Notes: generated from the sequence alone by a model not told the origin. Numbered from the stretch's first letter, positions 1 through 10,957 are shown. The stretch: 64,000 nt of DNA from Bradyrhizobium sp. WSM1417 (GCF_000515415.1 NZ_KI911783.1:164501-228500); one strand, 5' to 3'. Program-made: numbers and translations.

Positions 1-951
1 CATTGCTACCGCGTCGTTGAAAACTTCGCAAAGCTGCCGGACGGATGGCAGCTCACCGATGTCGCTTCGGTCGCGGTCGACAGCAAGGACCGCGTCTACG
101 TCTTCAACCGCGGGGCCCATCCGATGGTCGTGCTGGACCGCGAGGGCAATTTTCTCCGGAGTTGGGGCGAAGGCCTGTTCTCGCGCGCCCACGGCCTGCA
201 CATCGATTGCGACGACAATCTCTATTGCACCGATGACGGCGACCACACCGTGCGCAAGTGCACCACCGACGGCAAGGTGCTGTTGACGATCGGCATCCCC
301 GAGAAACCGTCGTCATTCATGAGCGGCGATCCCTTCCACCGCTGTACCCACACCGCGTTGTCGCCGAAGGGCGAAATCTACGTCTCCGACGGCTATGGCA
401 ATGCGCGCGTGCACAAGTTCACGCCGGACGGCAAGCTCCTCAAGAGCTGGGGCGAGCCCGGCACCGATCCCGGCCAGTTCAACATCGTGCACAACATCGC
501 CACCGACGCTGACGGCTTTGTTTATGTCGCCGACCGCGAGAACCACCGCGTGCAAGTGTTCGACGGCAACGGGAAGTACGAGACGCAGTGGAACAATCTG
601 CACCGCCCCTGTGCGCTGTGCTGTTGCGGTGGCGGCAAAAGCCCGACCTTCATTATCGGGGAACTCGGCCCCGGCCTCGCGGTCAACCGCAAGGTGCCCA
701 ATCTCGGCCCCCGGCTGTCGATTGTGGATGCAAAAGGCAACCGCATCGCGCGGCTCGGCGGCGAGGCAGGCCCGGGCGTTGCGAGCGGAAAATTCCTGGC
801 GCCGCACGGCATCGCGCTGGATTCCAGGGGCGACATCTATGTCGGCGAGGTCGGCGTCACCGACTGGAAGACCAGCTTTCCGGACGAGGAGATGCCGGCC
901 GCGGTGCGCGCGACGCGATGTTTGCAGAAGCTGGAGCGGGTGCGGGAGTAG
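1..951 (+). CDS. NHL-repeat protein, peptidyl-alpha-hydroxyglycine lyase-like (5' partial)
   Basis: The reading frame is open from the first base, so the start lies upstream of the window; 316 codons are visible. The protein is built of NHL / six-bladed propeller repeats: recurrent segments of the form 'dG.iYVsD..n.rv.kf' occur about every 45-50 residues (VAVDSKDRVYVFNR, LSPKGEIYVSDGYGNARVHKF, TDADGFVYVADRENHRVQVF, IALDSRGDIYVGEV). This is the fold of the peptidyl-alpha-hydroxyglycine alpha-amidating lyase-like proteins common in soil proteobacteria. A Cys-rich patch (CALCCCGGG) sits near codons 204-212. No substrate can be inferred; propellers of this class may be enzymes or binding scaffolds. 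Confidence 0.8.
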   Translation, partial: HCYRVVENFAKLPDGWQLTDVASVAVDSKDRVYVFNRGAHPMVVLDREGNFLRSWGEGLFSRAHGLHIDCDDNLYCTDDGDHTVRKCTTDGKVLLTIGIPEKPSSFMSGDPFHRCTHTALSPKGEIYVSDGYGNARVHKFTPDGKLLKSWGEPGTDPGQFNIVHNIATDADGFVYVADRENHRVQVFDGNGKYETQWNNLHRPCALCCCGGGKSPTFIIGELGPGLAVNRKVPNLGPRLSIVDAKGNRIARLGGEAGPGVASGKFLAPHGIALDSRGDIYVGEVGVTDWKTSFPDEEMPAAVRATRCLQKLERVRE

Positions 952-1167
952 CTGCCTCGGCACACTCCACGTCGCGCTGTCGGGATGACGCCGCCTCCAC
1001 CGCCTCAGACCTGGAAATGACGGCGTTTTGCGCGCTTTGCCACCCCCCGGGCCGCATCGCTTGGGCCGGAATAAGTCGCTCAACGGGCTTCACAATCCCG
1101 TCACGCTGCATGTAGTATGTCAGTTACGTGCTGCTTCGCAGCGTACATTGGAGGCCAGGAGCGTTAC

Positions 1168-1725
1168 TTGAACGCACATGTCTCGCAAGGCCATTGGCCG
1201 GTGTTGGTGCTGAATGCGGACTTCCGGCCGCTGAGTTACTACCCACTGTCTTTGTGGTCGTGGCAGGACGCGATCAAGGCGGTATTCCTCGACCGCGTCA
1301 ACATCGTCGCGCATTACGATCAGGCGGTCCACAGCCCCACGCTGCAAATGCAGCTGCCGAGCGTCGTCTCGCTCAAATCCTTCGTCAAGCCGACCACGCA
1401 CCCTGCCTTCACCCGATTCAACGTCTTCTTGCGCGATCGTTTCGCCTGCCAATATTGCGGCTCGCCCGAAGACCTTACCTTCGACCACATCATCCCGCGC
1501 AGCAAAGGCGGCCAGACCACCTGGGAGAATGTGGTTGCGGCCTGCTCGCCCTGCAATCTGCGCAAGGGCAATCTGACGCCCGTGCAGGCCAAGATGTTTC
1601 CACGTCAGCACGCGTTCGCGCCGACCGTGCACCAGCTCCACCGCAATGGCCGCCTGTTCCCACCGAACTATCTGCACGACAGCTGGCTGGATTATCTCTA
1701 CTGGGATACGGAGCTGGATCCGTAG
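1168..1725 (+). CDS. HNH endonuclease family protein
   Basis: The 185-residue product has a zinc-ribbon HNH module in its middle: CQYCG, then FDHIIPRSKGG (catalytic His in DH), then CSPCN followed by KGN. This CxxC-DH-CxxC-N arrangement is the HNH nuclease signature. I place the start at the TTG at 1168 because a strong Shine-Dalgarno-like GGAGGCCAGGAG lies just upstream and homologous proteins characteristically begin NAHVSQGHWPVLVLN; an in-frame ATG at 1117 lacks an RBS. Many rhizobial genomes carry this single-copy gene outside any restriction locus. Its physiological substrate is not known to me. Confidence 0.85.
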   Translation: MNAHVSQGHWPVLVLNADFRPLSYYPLSLWSWQDAIKAVFLDRVNIVAHYDQAVHSPTLQMQLPSVVSLKSFVKPTTHPAFTRFNVFLRDRFACQYCGSPEDLTFDHIIPRSKGGQTTWENVVAACSPCNLRKGNLTPVQAKMFPRQHAFAPTVHQLHRNGRLFPPNYLHDSWLDYLYWDTELDP

Positions 1726-2042
1726 CGGCGCGAACTGCGCGCCAACTTCACCGCCTCTGCTCCGCCCATCCCGCCTCAGCCGCGGAATCGCGCCGCTACC
1801 CTGCTCAACTGAACGCCGTCACCGAGAACCAGAGAGAGCTGAACGTTCTGTCGCGTCGTGCCCATCCATGGGTAGCGCTTAGCGGGCCGGCGTCGGCCGC
1901 TCCACCCAGCCTGACGCAGGCGGGACATCACAAGCGGCGGAACCTGAAGTGACGGCGTCCGTTTGCAGAGAAGGCCGCATGTCGCGGGCCCGCCGACTGT
2001 CCCGCGAGAGACAGTCCACCAAGCACACAGGAGAGACTTGCG
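1726..2042. other. 317-bp gene-free interval
   Basis: Between the HNH gene and dodecin I see no supported coding sequence. The long open frames on both strands are Arg/Pro/Ala-rich and lack family motifs. The only functional signals are the EcfG-type promoter at 1939-1963 and the dodecin ribosome-binding site (ACAGGAGAG, about 2027-2034). A short GC-rich dyad (GGCGCG / CGCGCC) follows the HNH stop codon but has no T-run, so it is a weak terminator candidate at best. Confidence 0.6.
1939..1963 (+). promoter_or_regulatory. EcfG-type general stress promoter upstream of dodecin
   Basis: GGAAC (1939-1943), a 16-base spacer and CGTT (1960-1963) match the consensus GGAAC-N16/17-CGTT recognised by the alphaproteobacterial general stress sigma factor EcfG (SigT/RpoE2 class). 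The implied transcription start near 1970 would give a leader of about 70 bases before the dodecin ATG at 2043. The match is seen directly; activity is inferred. Confidence 0.6.
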
Positions 2043-2264
2043 ATGCCCCCAGCCGAGCACGATCACGTCTACAAGATCCTGGAACTGGTCGGATCGTCCG
2101 AGACCTCGATCGAGGATGCGATCAAGAACGCGGTCAGCCGGGCTGCCAAGACCGTTCGCGAGATGAAATGGTTCGAGGTGGTGCAAACGCGCGGCCATAT
2201 CGAGAACGGTGCCGTGCGCCACTACCAGGTGACGCTCCGCGTCGGCTTCACGCTGGATGAGTAA
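2043..2264 (+). CDS. dodecin family flavin-binding protein
   Basis: The 73-residue product matches dodecins, small proteins that assemble into hollow dodecamers storing or buffering flavins. Recognisable features are [19 protein letters not shown], then a helix with [14 protein letters not shown] around the flavin-stacking Trp, the region TRGHIENG, and a final strand VTLRVGF. The start is supported by ACAGGAGAG nine bases upstream. It is monocistronic, and the EcfG-type promoter at 1939-1963 suggests stress or stationary-phase expression, which fits a protective role against free flavin. Confidence 0.92.
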   Translation: MPPAEHDHVYKILELVGSSETSIEDAIKNAVSRAAKTVREMKWFEVVQTRGHIENGAVRHYQVTLRVGFTLDE

Positions 2265-2432
2265 GGCAGAAAACGCCGCGCGAAGCCGAGGCCCGAGGCC
2301 AGCCTGGTTAGCTCGACAATAGCCCGTCAATTGTCGAGGACTGTTCCGACCGGAAGCGCACAATCCGCGCGGATGTTGCAACAGCCCGTTAAGTCCAAAG
2401 TGAGAGGTTTGCGCCGAAATGGAGCAAGCCTG

Positions 2433-4336
2433 ATGACCACAGGCCGCGAACTCGGAAAGACGCGCCTTCCGCTCTGGGCAGCGGGTTTCGTCATCCTGAC
2501 CTGCTTCGCCATCCTCGGCCTGAGCGCCTGGCGCGAATGGGAAACACGCAATGCCGATCTCAAGAACGCCGAGATCGACGTCGCCAATCTGGCGCATTCG
2601 CTGATCCAGCACGCGGACGACACGTTCGAACTCGTTGATACGATCCTTGTAGGCCTGGTCCATCGGCTCGAACTCGACGGGACGGGTCCGGACACGATTA
2701 CAAAGCTTCAGGCCTATCTGCCGACACGGAAATCATCGAACCGGATCCGCGGCATCTTCGTTTATGACGCGACCGGACAGTGGCTTGCCACGACCGAGCG
2801 ACTCGACTTCTCCAAGCTCAACAACAGCGACCGCGAATATTTCCAGCGTCATCGCGACTCGCCGAAGATGGGCACGTTGATCGGATCGCCCGTGAAGAGT
2901 CGAGCCGGGGGCCAATGGGTCGTCACCGCGTCCCGCCGGATCAACGATGCCGACGGCGGCTTCGCCGGCGTTGCCCTGCTCACGATCGACGTCAGCTATT
3001 TCGTCAAGTTCTACGAGCGGTTTGACATCGGTACGAACGGCTCGGCATCGCTGCTCAACGATAGCGGCATCATGCTGGCGCGCAGCCGCGATGACAGCGG
3101 CGCCTTTGTCGGACGCGACCTGTCCAATGCGCCCCTGTTCAAGGGATGGGAAAGTCGTCCCGCCGCAGCAGTCTACTATTTCAAGTCGCCGCTCGATGGC
3201 ATCCAGCGGCTGAGCTACTACCAACGTAGCAGCCGCTATCCCCTGATGGTACTGGCGAGCAAGTCGCGGGACGACGTGCTGGCGCCCTGGCGGCAAGCCG
3301 CGGCTGCGCGCACCACCTTCGTCCTCGGCCTCGTGCTGCTAATCGCGGTGATCGGGTTCTACCTGGTCCGTCAGCTCGTGCAGCGGCAGCGCATGGCCCA
3401 GGCCCTCGTCGTCAACGAAGCAAACTTCCGCCTGTTAGCCGAGCAATCCAGCGACATGGTGACCCGGATCGGGCTGGACAACCGGCTGCTCTACGTTTCT
3501 CCCTCGTGCGTGCGCATCACGGGCTGGTCCTCCAACGAACTGCTGGCCACCTCGGCCCTGGCCGGCATTCACGCCGACGACATCGAGCGGGTCGAGCAGG
3601 CTATCGCCGCGCTGAGGAATGGCGAGGCCGAGGAGGCGCGATTCGTCTATCGCCAGCGTCATCGCGACAAGGGCGAGATCTGGGCGGAGGCGGCGTTGCA
3701 CGTGACCCTGGCATCGGACAGCGGCGAGATCGACGGCGTCGTCGCGGTGGTGCGGGACATGACGGAGCAGAAGGATCTTCAGGACAAGCTCGCCTCGCTT
3801 GCAACAACCGACGGCCTCACCGGCCTCGCCAACCGGCGCGCATTCGACGAGCGTCTCGCCGACGAATGGGCCCGCGCCCGGCGCGACGGCTCGCAGCTCT
3901 CGCTCCTGCTGATCGATGTCGATCATTTCAAGAAATTCAACGACCATTACGGCCATCCGGCGGGCGACGGGTGCCTGCGCGCGCTGGGCCGGATGCTATC
4001 AGCCCACACCAAGCGCCCGGCCGACCTCGCGGCGCGGTACGGTGGCGAAGAATTCGCCGTGCTGTTGCCGAACACCGGTCCCGAGGGCTGCGCCGAGGTC
4101 GGCGAAGGGATTCGCAAGGGGCTGCACGATCTCGCGATTCTGCATGCGCAAAGTCCCCCCCCCGCTTGGTGACTGCAAGCGTTGGCGGCGCGACGAGTCT
4201 GCCGTCCCAAACCACGGCGGACTGCGGCACGCTGGTCGCCGCCGCCGACCGCGCGCTCTACGCCGCCAAGGACAACGGCCGTGACCGGCTTGTGATGTCG
4301 GGACAGGTCGTTCCCTGGCCCGCCAGGAGCGCGTGA
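2433..4336 (+). pseudogene. membrane diguanylate cyclase (Cache-PAS-GGDEF) interrupted by a frameshift in a C9 tract
   Basis: The protein would make c-di-GMP at the inner membrane. From the ATG at 2433 (GGAG eight bases upstream; in-frame TTG 2331 and ATG 2373 are alternatives) it has TM1 (about residues 13-33), a periplasmic Cache-like sensor (40-290), TM2 (294-313), a PAS domain (330-450) and a GGDEF domain from 457. The active site GGEEF is near 536, preceded five residues earlier by the I-site RPAD for product inhibition. At C9 (4155-4163) the frame runs into TGA at 4170-4172. The missing C-terminal part (TASVGGA, then AADRALYAAKDNGRDR) continues one frame away to 4336. One extra C would restore 634 residues. 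The cause could be sequencing error, phase variation or true decay; the rest of the gene looks intact. Confidence 0.85.
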
Positions 4337-4429
4337 CGGGATCGACCGTTGCCCCGGATTTGTCGCCTGCGCTTCAGCGCGGTATGGCTTGGTCACGGCC
4401 GGATGTTCGGCCAATCCGAGAGTGCTGCT

Positions 4430-5050
4430 GTGACTGATCAAATCAAACTCGTCCTCTTCGACATGGACAATGTCCTCTGCGACTACGACAGGGCAAAGCG
4501 TGTCGCATGGCTGGCGAAGCTTGCGGGGACGACGAGCGAATCCGTCCACAAGGCGATCTGGGACAGCGGCTTCGAGCTGCTCGGCGATTCCGGCACTCTC
4601 GATGCCGCGGACTATTTGCGCGGTTTCGGCGAGCGCATCGGCTATCCGCTGTCACTGAACGAGTGGATCGAGGCGCGACGCCGTTCAATGCAGGCCGATC
4701 GTGCGATGCTGGAGATTGCCGGCAGCTTGCGTCAAACCATCGACATTGCCGTCCTGACCAACAACACCACGCTGGTCGCCGACCATATCGCCGCGCTGCT
4801 GCCGGAACTGCCGCAGCTGTTCGGCGCGCGAATCTACGCCTCGGCCCGGTTCAAGACGGCGAAGCCGGACCCGCGCTGCTACCGTCTCTGTCTGTCGGAG
4901 CTCGACGTCAGACCGGAGAGCGTCCTGTTCGTCGACGATCTCATGGCCAATGTCGCCGGCGCGCGAGAGGCGGGCCTCTTCGCGCATCACCACACCTCGG
5001 TTGAGGCTTTCAGGCGGGCCCTTTCGGAGCACGGCCTGCTCCACGCATGA
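4430..5050 (+). CDS. HAD-superfamily hydrolase
   Basis: The 206-residue product is a haloacid-dehalogenase-fold hydrolase with all four motifs: I, FDMDNVL near the N-terminus (nucleophile and acid Asp); II, TNN; III, the Lys in TAKPDP; and IV, FVDDL with the metal-binding Asp pair. An alpha-helical cap lies between motifs I and II (FELLGDSGTLDAADYLRGF). I chose the GTG at 4430 because motif I then sits just after the start as usual; an in-frame ATG at 4403 is possible. It most resembles the phosphatase / epoxide-hydrolase-N-like HAD group. The substrate is unknown. It converges on the ABC transporter genes. Confidence 0.85.
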   Translation: MTDQIKLVLFDMDNVLCDYDRAKRVAWLAKLAGTTSESVHKAIWDSGFELLGDSGTLDAADYLRGFGERIGYPLSLNEWIEARRRSMQADRAMLEIAGSLRQTIDIAVLTNNTTLVADHIAALLPELPQLFGARIYASARFKTAKPDPRCYRLCLSELDVRPESVLFVDDLMANVAGAREAGLFAHHHTSVEAFRRALSEHGLLHA

Positions 5051-5074
5051 ATGCGCGCTCCGCTTTTCCCGGCG

Positions 5075-6039
5075 TCAGGCGAGATGGCACGCCACAAAGT
5101 GCCCGCCCGCGCCCTCCTTCAGCTCCGGTGCGCTTTCGGCGCAACGCGGCTGGGCGATAGGACAGCGGGTGTGGAAGTGGCAGCCCGACGGCGGCTTCAT
5201 CGGGCTCGGAACGTCGCCCTTGAGGCGGATGCGCTCGCGCTTGAGCTTGGGATCGGGCACCGGCACCGCCGATAACAGCGCCCTCGTGTAGGGATGCTGC
5301 GGATTGCGGTAGAGGTCGCTGGCCTTGGCGAGTTCGACGATACGGCCAAGATACATCACCGCAACGCGGTCGGAGATGTGCTCGACCACCGACAAATCGT
5401 GCGCGACGAAGAGATAGGTGAGGTTCAGTTCGGCCTGGAGATCCTCCAGCAGGTTGATGACCTGCGCCTGGATCGAGACGTCGAGCGCGGACACAGGTTC
5501 GTCGCAGACGATCAGTTTCGGCTCGACCGCGAGCGCGCGCGCGATCACGATGCGCTGGCGCTGGCCGCCGGAAAACTCATGCGGATAGCGGCGCATGTGC
5601 TCGGCCTTGAGCCCGACCTTCACCAGCAGGCTCGCGACGCGATCCTCGCGCTCCTTGGCGGATGAGCCGAGCTTATGGATGACGAGGGCTTCGCCGAGGA
5701 TGGCGCCGACCGTCATGCGCGGATTGAGGGAGGCGAACGGGTCCTGGAACACGAGCTGCATGTTCCGCCGCATCGCGCGCAAATCGGTGCCGCTGAGCTG
5801 GCCGACATCCTGACCGTCGAACACGACCTCGCCGTCGGTCGGCTCGATCAGGCGCAGCACGCAGCGTCCCGTCGTCGACTTCCCGCAGCCGGATTCGCCG
5901 ACGAGGCCGAGCGTCTCGCCGCGGTTGACCGAGAACGAGACCCCGTCGACCGCATAAACGCTGCCGACCTGGCGCGACAGCAGGCCGCCATGCACGGGGA
6001 AATATTTCTTCAGGCCGCTGACGCGGAGCAAGGGCTCGG

Positions 6040-6043
<4 letters not shown>
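5075..6043 (-). CDS. peptide-type ABC transporter ATP-binding protein (OppF/DppF-like)
   Basis: This is the second ATPase of the importer encoded upstream, 322 residues. It has Walker [10 protein letters not shown] (about 49-57), the signature [15 protein letters not shown], Walker B LIVCDEP with SALD, and the H-loop in FVAHDLSVV. The C-terminal oligopeptide/dipeptide extension is present with its cysteines ([14 protein letters not shown] and a terminal CHL). The ATG at 6043 overlaps the stop of the upstream ATPase gene by four bases (ATGA), so the two are translationally coupled. It is the last gene of the operon. Confidence 0.92.
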
Positions 6044-7034
<991 letters not shown>

Positions 7035-7035
<1 letters not shown>

Positions 7036-7952
7036 CAGATCACCCGCCGCGCATCGAGCGCGTCACGCAGGCCATCGCCGATGAAGTTGATGGCGACCAC
7101 CGCGATGAAGATCGCGCCGCCCGGAAACAGCGCCCAGTGCGGGCCGATGTCGAGAAAGTCCTTGGCATCATAGAGCAGCCGGCCCCAGGTCGGCGTATCC
7201 GGAGGGAAGCCGAGGCCGAGGAAGGACAGCGTCGATTCCGCGATGATGGCTGCGGCCACGTCGATGGTACCGGCGATGATCACCGGACCCAGCGCATTGG
7301 GCAGGATATGGCGCACCACCTGCCGCACCGGGCTTGCCCCGAGCGCGCGCGCGGCTTCGACGAATTCCTTCTCGCGGATCGACAGGAACTGGGCGCGAAC
7401 GAGGCGGGCGACGGGCATCCAGCGCAAGCCGCCGATCACGAGCACTATCAGGATGAAAATGCCGCCCTCGGGACCGAAAGCGGCCTTCAGCCCGTCGCGG
7501 AAGAGATAGATCAGCAGCAGCAGCAGGGGCAATTGCGGCAGCGACAAAAAGAGATCGGTGAGCCACATCAGCCCATGACCGAGCGCACCGCGCGACATGC
7601 CGGCGAGCGCGCCGATCAGCACCCCGACAAAGACCGAGACCAGCATCGCGGCGAGGCCGACCGCGAGCGAGATGCGCCCGCCATAGATCATGCGGGCGAG
7701 GATATCCTGCCCGAGATCGTCGGTGCCGAAGGGATGAGCCAGCGACGGCCCCTGCATGCCCGCCACGATATCGATGTCGTCGATCTTGACCCGCCAGACG
7801 AAGGGGCCGACCACCACCGCCAAGATCAGAACGAGGAGCAGGAACGCACTGACCACGGCAAGCTTGTGCCGGCTATAGCGACGCCACGTCTCGCGCCAGG
7901 GCGAGTAGACGCGCCGCTCAGCGGAGGGAGATGCGAGGGTCAAGCCAGCCAT
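7035..7952 (-). CDS. peptide-type ABC transporter permease (OppC/DppC-like)
   Basis: The 305-residue inner-membrane permease has the short cytoplasmic N-terminus, first membrane helix (AVVSAFLLLVLILAVVVG), periplasmic loop and five further helices of the OppC/DppC family. The EAA loop is EFVEAARALGASPVRQVVRH, which docks with the ATPases, and the HPFGTDDLGQDILARMIYG motif is characteristic of OppC. I chose the ATG at 7952, which overlaps the end of the oppB-like gene by 35 bases; a longer in-frame start at 7997 would overlap further and adds a non-homologous extension. Confidence 0.9.
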
Positions 7953-8877
7953 AAAGAACGTCCGCGATGAGATTGAACAGCACGACCAGGCACGCAAAGA
8001 CGAAGGTGACGGCCATCACCACCGGCGTGTCGTTGGAAAGGATGGAGGAGATCAGCAGCGAGCCGATGCCGGGGATGCGGAAAATCTGCTCGGTGACGAT
8101 GGCGCCGCCGAACACCGCCGGGATTTGCAACGCAATCAGCGTGACGACCGGGATCATCGCGTTGCGCATCACGTGCTTGATGATCACCCGCCGCTGGCCG
8201 ATGCCCTTGGCGCGCGCGGTGGTGACGTAGTCCAGCCGGATGACGTCGAGCATCGCCGAGCGCACGAAACGCGTCATCGACGCAGCCTGGAACAGGCCGA
8301 GCACCGCCACCGGCATGATCGCCTGACGGATCATCTCCAGCACCCAGTGAATACCCGTGCCCTTGATGTCGGTCGTGTAGACGAAAGGCAGCCAGTCCAG
8401 CGTGACCGAGAAGATCAGGATGAACAGGATGCCGGTGAAGAAGGTCGGCAGCGAGAAGCCGACAAAGGCGAGCGTGTTGGCGACCTGGTCGAACAGCGAA
8501 TAAGGTTTCGTCGCGGCATAGACCCCGACCGGGATCGCGATCAGGAGCGCCAGAATCTGCGCCGAGCCGATCACGTAGAGCGTCGTCGGCAGTCGTTGGA
8601 GAATGAGCGTGTCGACGTTCATCCGGCTGACGAAGGAGAAGCCCCAGTCGCCGTGCAGCATGGCGTTGAGCCAGTGCAGGTAACGAAGGTAGATCGGATC
8701 GTCGAGGCCGAACTTCGCCCGAAGCGCGAGAGCGACTTCGGGCGGCACGTTCGGATTGGTCGCCAGCTCCGAGAAGGGATCGCCCGGGGCGAGTGCGAGC
8801 ACGACGAACAGCACGAGCGAAATTCCGAGCAGGCTCGGAATCGCGATCAGGAGGCGACGCAGGACATACTGGCTCAT
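7918..8877 (-). CDS. peptide-type ABC transporter permease (OppB/DppB-like)
   Basis: The 319-residue permease begins MSQYVLRRLLIAIPSLLGIS, the classic OppB/DppB N-terminal helix. It has the DP..RY..WL periplasmic segment (FGLDDPIYLRYLHWLNAMLHGD) and an EAA loop (DYVTTARAKGIGQRRVIIKH) that couples to the ATPases. About six membrane helices are evident. It lies 28 bases downstream of the binding-protein gene and overlaps the oppC-like gene. It forms the transmembrane pore together with that protein. Confidence 0.92.
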   Translation of the reverse strand: MSQYVLRRLLIAIPSLLGISLVLFVVLALAPGDPFSELATNPNVPPEVALALRAKFGLDDPIYLRYLHWLNAMLHGDWGFSFVSRMNVDTLILQRLPTTLYVIGSAQILALLIAIPVGVYAATKPYSLFDQVANTLAFVGFSLPTFFTGILFILIFSVTLDWLPFVYTTDIKGTGIHWVLEMIRQAIMPVAVLGLFQAASMTRFVRSAMLDVIRLDYVTTARAKGIGQRRVIIKHVMRNAMIPVVTLIALQIPAVFGGAIVTEQIFRIPGIGSLLISSILSNDTPVVMAVTFVFACLVVLFNLIADVLYGWLDPRISLR

Positions 8878-8905
8878 GAAGAAGGACCGCTCTAGGCGTG
8901 CGTGA

Positions 8906-10696
8906 TCATTCTTCGCGGTACCAGTCGAACAAATTGTCGGTCTCGTTGGCCCAGCCGGAAACGACCGGGCGCAGATTGTTGGCGGCCGCCTCGACCTTCA
9001 GGCGGTGCTGCACCGGGATGAACACGATGTCCTGGTACATGAGGTCATTGGCCTTGATGTAGAGCGCCGCGCGCTTGACCGGATCCATCTCGCCGTCCGC
9101 GGCCAGGATGGTCGCGTCGTACTCCTTGTTGACCCAGCGCGGGAAGTTGGTGCCCTGCCACTTGTTCTCCTTGGTGGCGACGAGGTTCGAAAGGTAGCGA
9201 CGCATGTGCTGCGACGGATCGGGCTGGCTCAGCGGGATCTGGAACATCTCCATGTCGGCGTAGAACTTGGAATAGGTGTCGGGATTGCCGACGTCGGACG
9301 AGAAGAACACGGAGGCCACGACCGATTTCAGCTCGACGTCGATGCCCGCCTTCTGGCAGGCCTGCTTGACGATAGCCTGCGTCTTCTGGCGCGGCCCGTT
9401 GATCGCGGTCTGGTAGAGCAGCTTCAGCTTCTTGCCGTCCTTCTCGCGGATGCCGTCGGCGCCCGGCTTCCAGCCGGCGTCGTCGAGAATCTTGGAGGCC
9501 TTCTCGACGCTGAACTCCCACGAGGTGTTCTTGGACACGAATTTTTCGGGCCCGTTGAGGAAGTTGGCGGTGGTGCGGCCGGCGCGGCCGTAGATCGCCT
9601 TCTTGACTGACTCGCGATCGATCAGCAGCGACAGCGCCTTGCGCACCGCCGGATCAGAAAACAGCGGGTGCTTGGTCTTCATCGAGGAGCGTTCGCCATC
9701 GACCTCGGTGTTGGGATCGGTGAAGTTCAGCGCGATGAATTCGGTGTCGCCGCCGACGGCGTAGACGGTCTTTCCCTTGCCGCCCTTCTCCAGGCGCAGC
9801 AGCACGTCGTCCTCGACCTGAATGTTCCAGCCGAAATCATATTCGCCGGTCTGGATCACCGCGCGCGCGGCAGAGACGGCGTCGCCGCCGCCCTTCATCT
9901 CGATCGAATCGAAATAGGGCCGGTTCGCCATGTGATAATCGGGATTGATCACGCCGCGGACGAGATCGCCCGGCTTGAACTCGACGAACTTGTAGGGGCC
10001 GGTGCCAACCGGCGAGAGGTTGGTCGGCGCCTCCCGCGACTTGGACCCCATGTAGTCCTTAAACAGATGTTTCGGGATGATGGTATTGGGAGCCCCGACA
10101 AAAGCGTCGGCCCAGAACGGCGTTGGCTTGTTGAACAGGATTCGGACCGTGAGGTCGTCCACCTTCTCGACCGTGATGTCGCGGAGCGTCGCGATGGTCA
10201 GTGCGGAGGTCGCCGGATCCTTGGCATATTCCCAGTTGAAGACGACGTCGTCGGCCGTGAACGGCGTGCCGTCATGCCATTTGACGCCGGGCTTGAGCTT
10301 CCAGGTCACCGACTTGCCGTCGGCGGCGAGGCCGCCGTTCTGGATCGAGGGAATTTCGGCGGCCAGAACCAGCTTCATGTTGCCGTCGGGATCCCAACAG
10401 GCGAGCGGCTCGTAAAACAGGCGAGCGCCGTCCTGGTCCTTGGTGCCGGTGGCGAAATGCGGATTGAGCAGGGTCGGGCCCTGCCACCACAGCAGCTTGA
10501 GCGCACCACCACCGCCGCGCTTGGTCGGCTTGTAGGTCGAGGCGCCCTCAGCCATGGCGACCCCGCCAAGGGCGAGGATCTGATTGGCCAAAGGCGCGGT
10601 GAGACCCACGGCAGCAAGGCGCTGAATGAAGCCGCGGCGATCCATCCGCCCGTCCTTCACGTCACCGATCATCGAACGCAGTTCTTTATCCAGCAT
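8906..10696 (-). CDS. ABC transporter substrate-binding protein, peptide/nickel family (SBP_bac_5)
   Basis: The 596-residue product is the periplasmic receptor of the importer. It starts at the ATG at 10696 and has a twin-arginine-like leader (MDRRGFIQRLAAVGLTAP, about residues 18-35) ending near AMAEG. The mature part shows the family hallmarks: KLKPGVKWHDGTPFTADDVVFNWEY, GTGPYKFVEFKPGD, and DPAVRKALSLLIDRE in the second lobe. A longer in-frame start at 10864 would bury the leader and is rejected. The substrate cannot be read from sequence; the linked M20 amidohydrolase suggests peptides or N-acyl amino acids. It is unusual only in exporting via a Tat-like leader. Confidence 0.92.
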   Translation of the reverse strand: MLDKELRSMIGDVKDGRMDRRGFIQRLAAVGLTAPLANQILALGGVAMAEGASTYKPTKRGGGGALKLLWWQGPTLLNPHFATGTKDQDGARLFYEPLACWDPDGNMKLVLAAEIPSIQNGGLAADGKSVTWKLKPGVKWHDGTPFTADDVVFNWEYAKDPATSALTIATLRDITVEKVDDLTVRILFNKPTPFWADAFVGAPNTIIPKHLFKDYMGSKSREAPTNLSPVGTGPYKFVEFKPGDLVRGVINPDYHMANRPYFDSIEMKGGGDAVSAARAVIQTGEYDFGWNIQVEDDVLLRLEKGGKGKTVYAVGGDTEFIALNFTDPNTEVDGERSSMKTKHPLFSDPAVRKALSLLIDRESVKKAIYGRAGRTTANFLNGPEKFVSKNTSWEFSVEKASKILDDAGWKPGADGIREKDGKKLKLLYQTAINGPRQKTQAIVKQACQKAGIDVELKSVVASVFFSSDVGNPDTYSKFYADMEMFQIPLSQPDPSQHMRRYLSNLVATKENKWQGTNFPRWVNKEYDATILAADGEMDPVKRAALYIKANDLMYQDIVFIPVQHRLKVEAAANNLRPVVSGWANETDNLFDWYREE

Positions 10697-10957
10697 GGTT
10701 GTCCCCGTCTGGTTCCCGAATGGATGCAGGCGGTCGCGCGAGGCGACCACCGGGCTTGGCTGGCGGTAGATGGCACACCGAATGGGGTGCGCGTCAACTG
10801 CGACCGTGTGTATGCAAACGGTCTTCTGACTGTCTGTTGGGCAAAACCATATTCCGCAGCCCATCCCTTCGGCAATCCAGCATCAAAACACGCTGAATTC
10901 CGCGCTGCACTGCAGAAAATTTGATCGCCGCATCAGACGAAGTATCGAGGCGAAATT

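Noticed and set aside
1128..1952. A 274-codon plus-strand frame over the HNH gene and the gap after it
   Set aside because: Out of frame with the HNH gene, no recognisable domain, and the region after 1725 has no ribosome-binding site.
7953..7997. Upstream extension of the OppC-like permease
   Set aside because: The added residues are not homologous and overlap further into the OppB-like gene; the ATG at 7952 fits the family.
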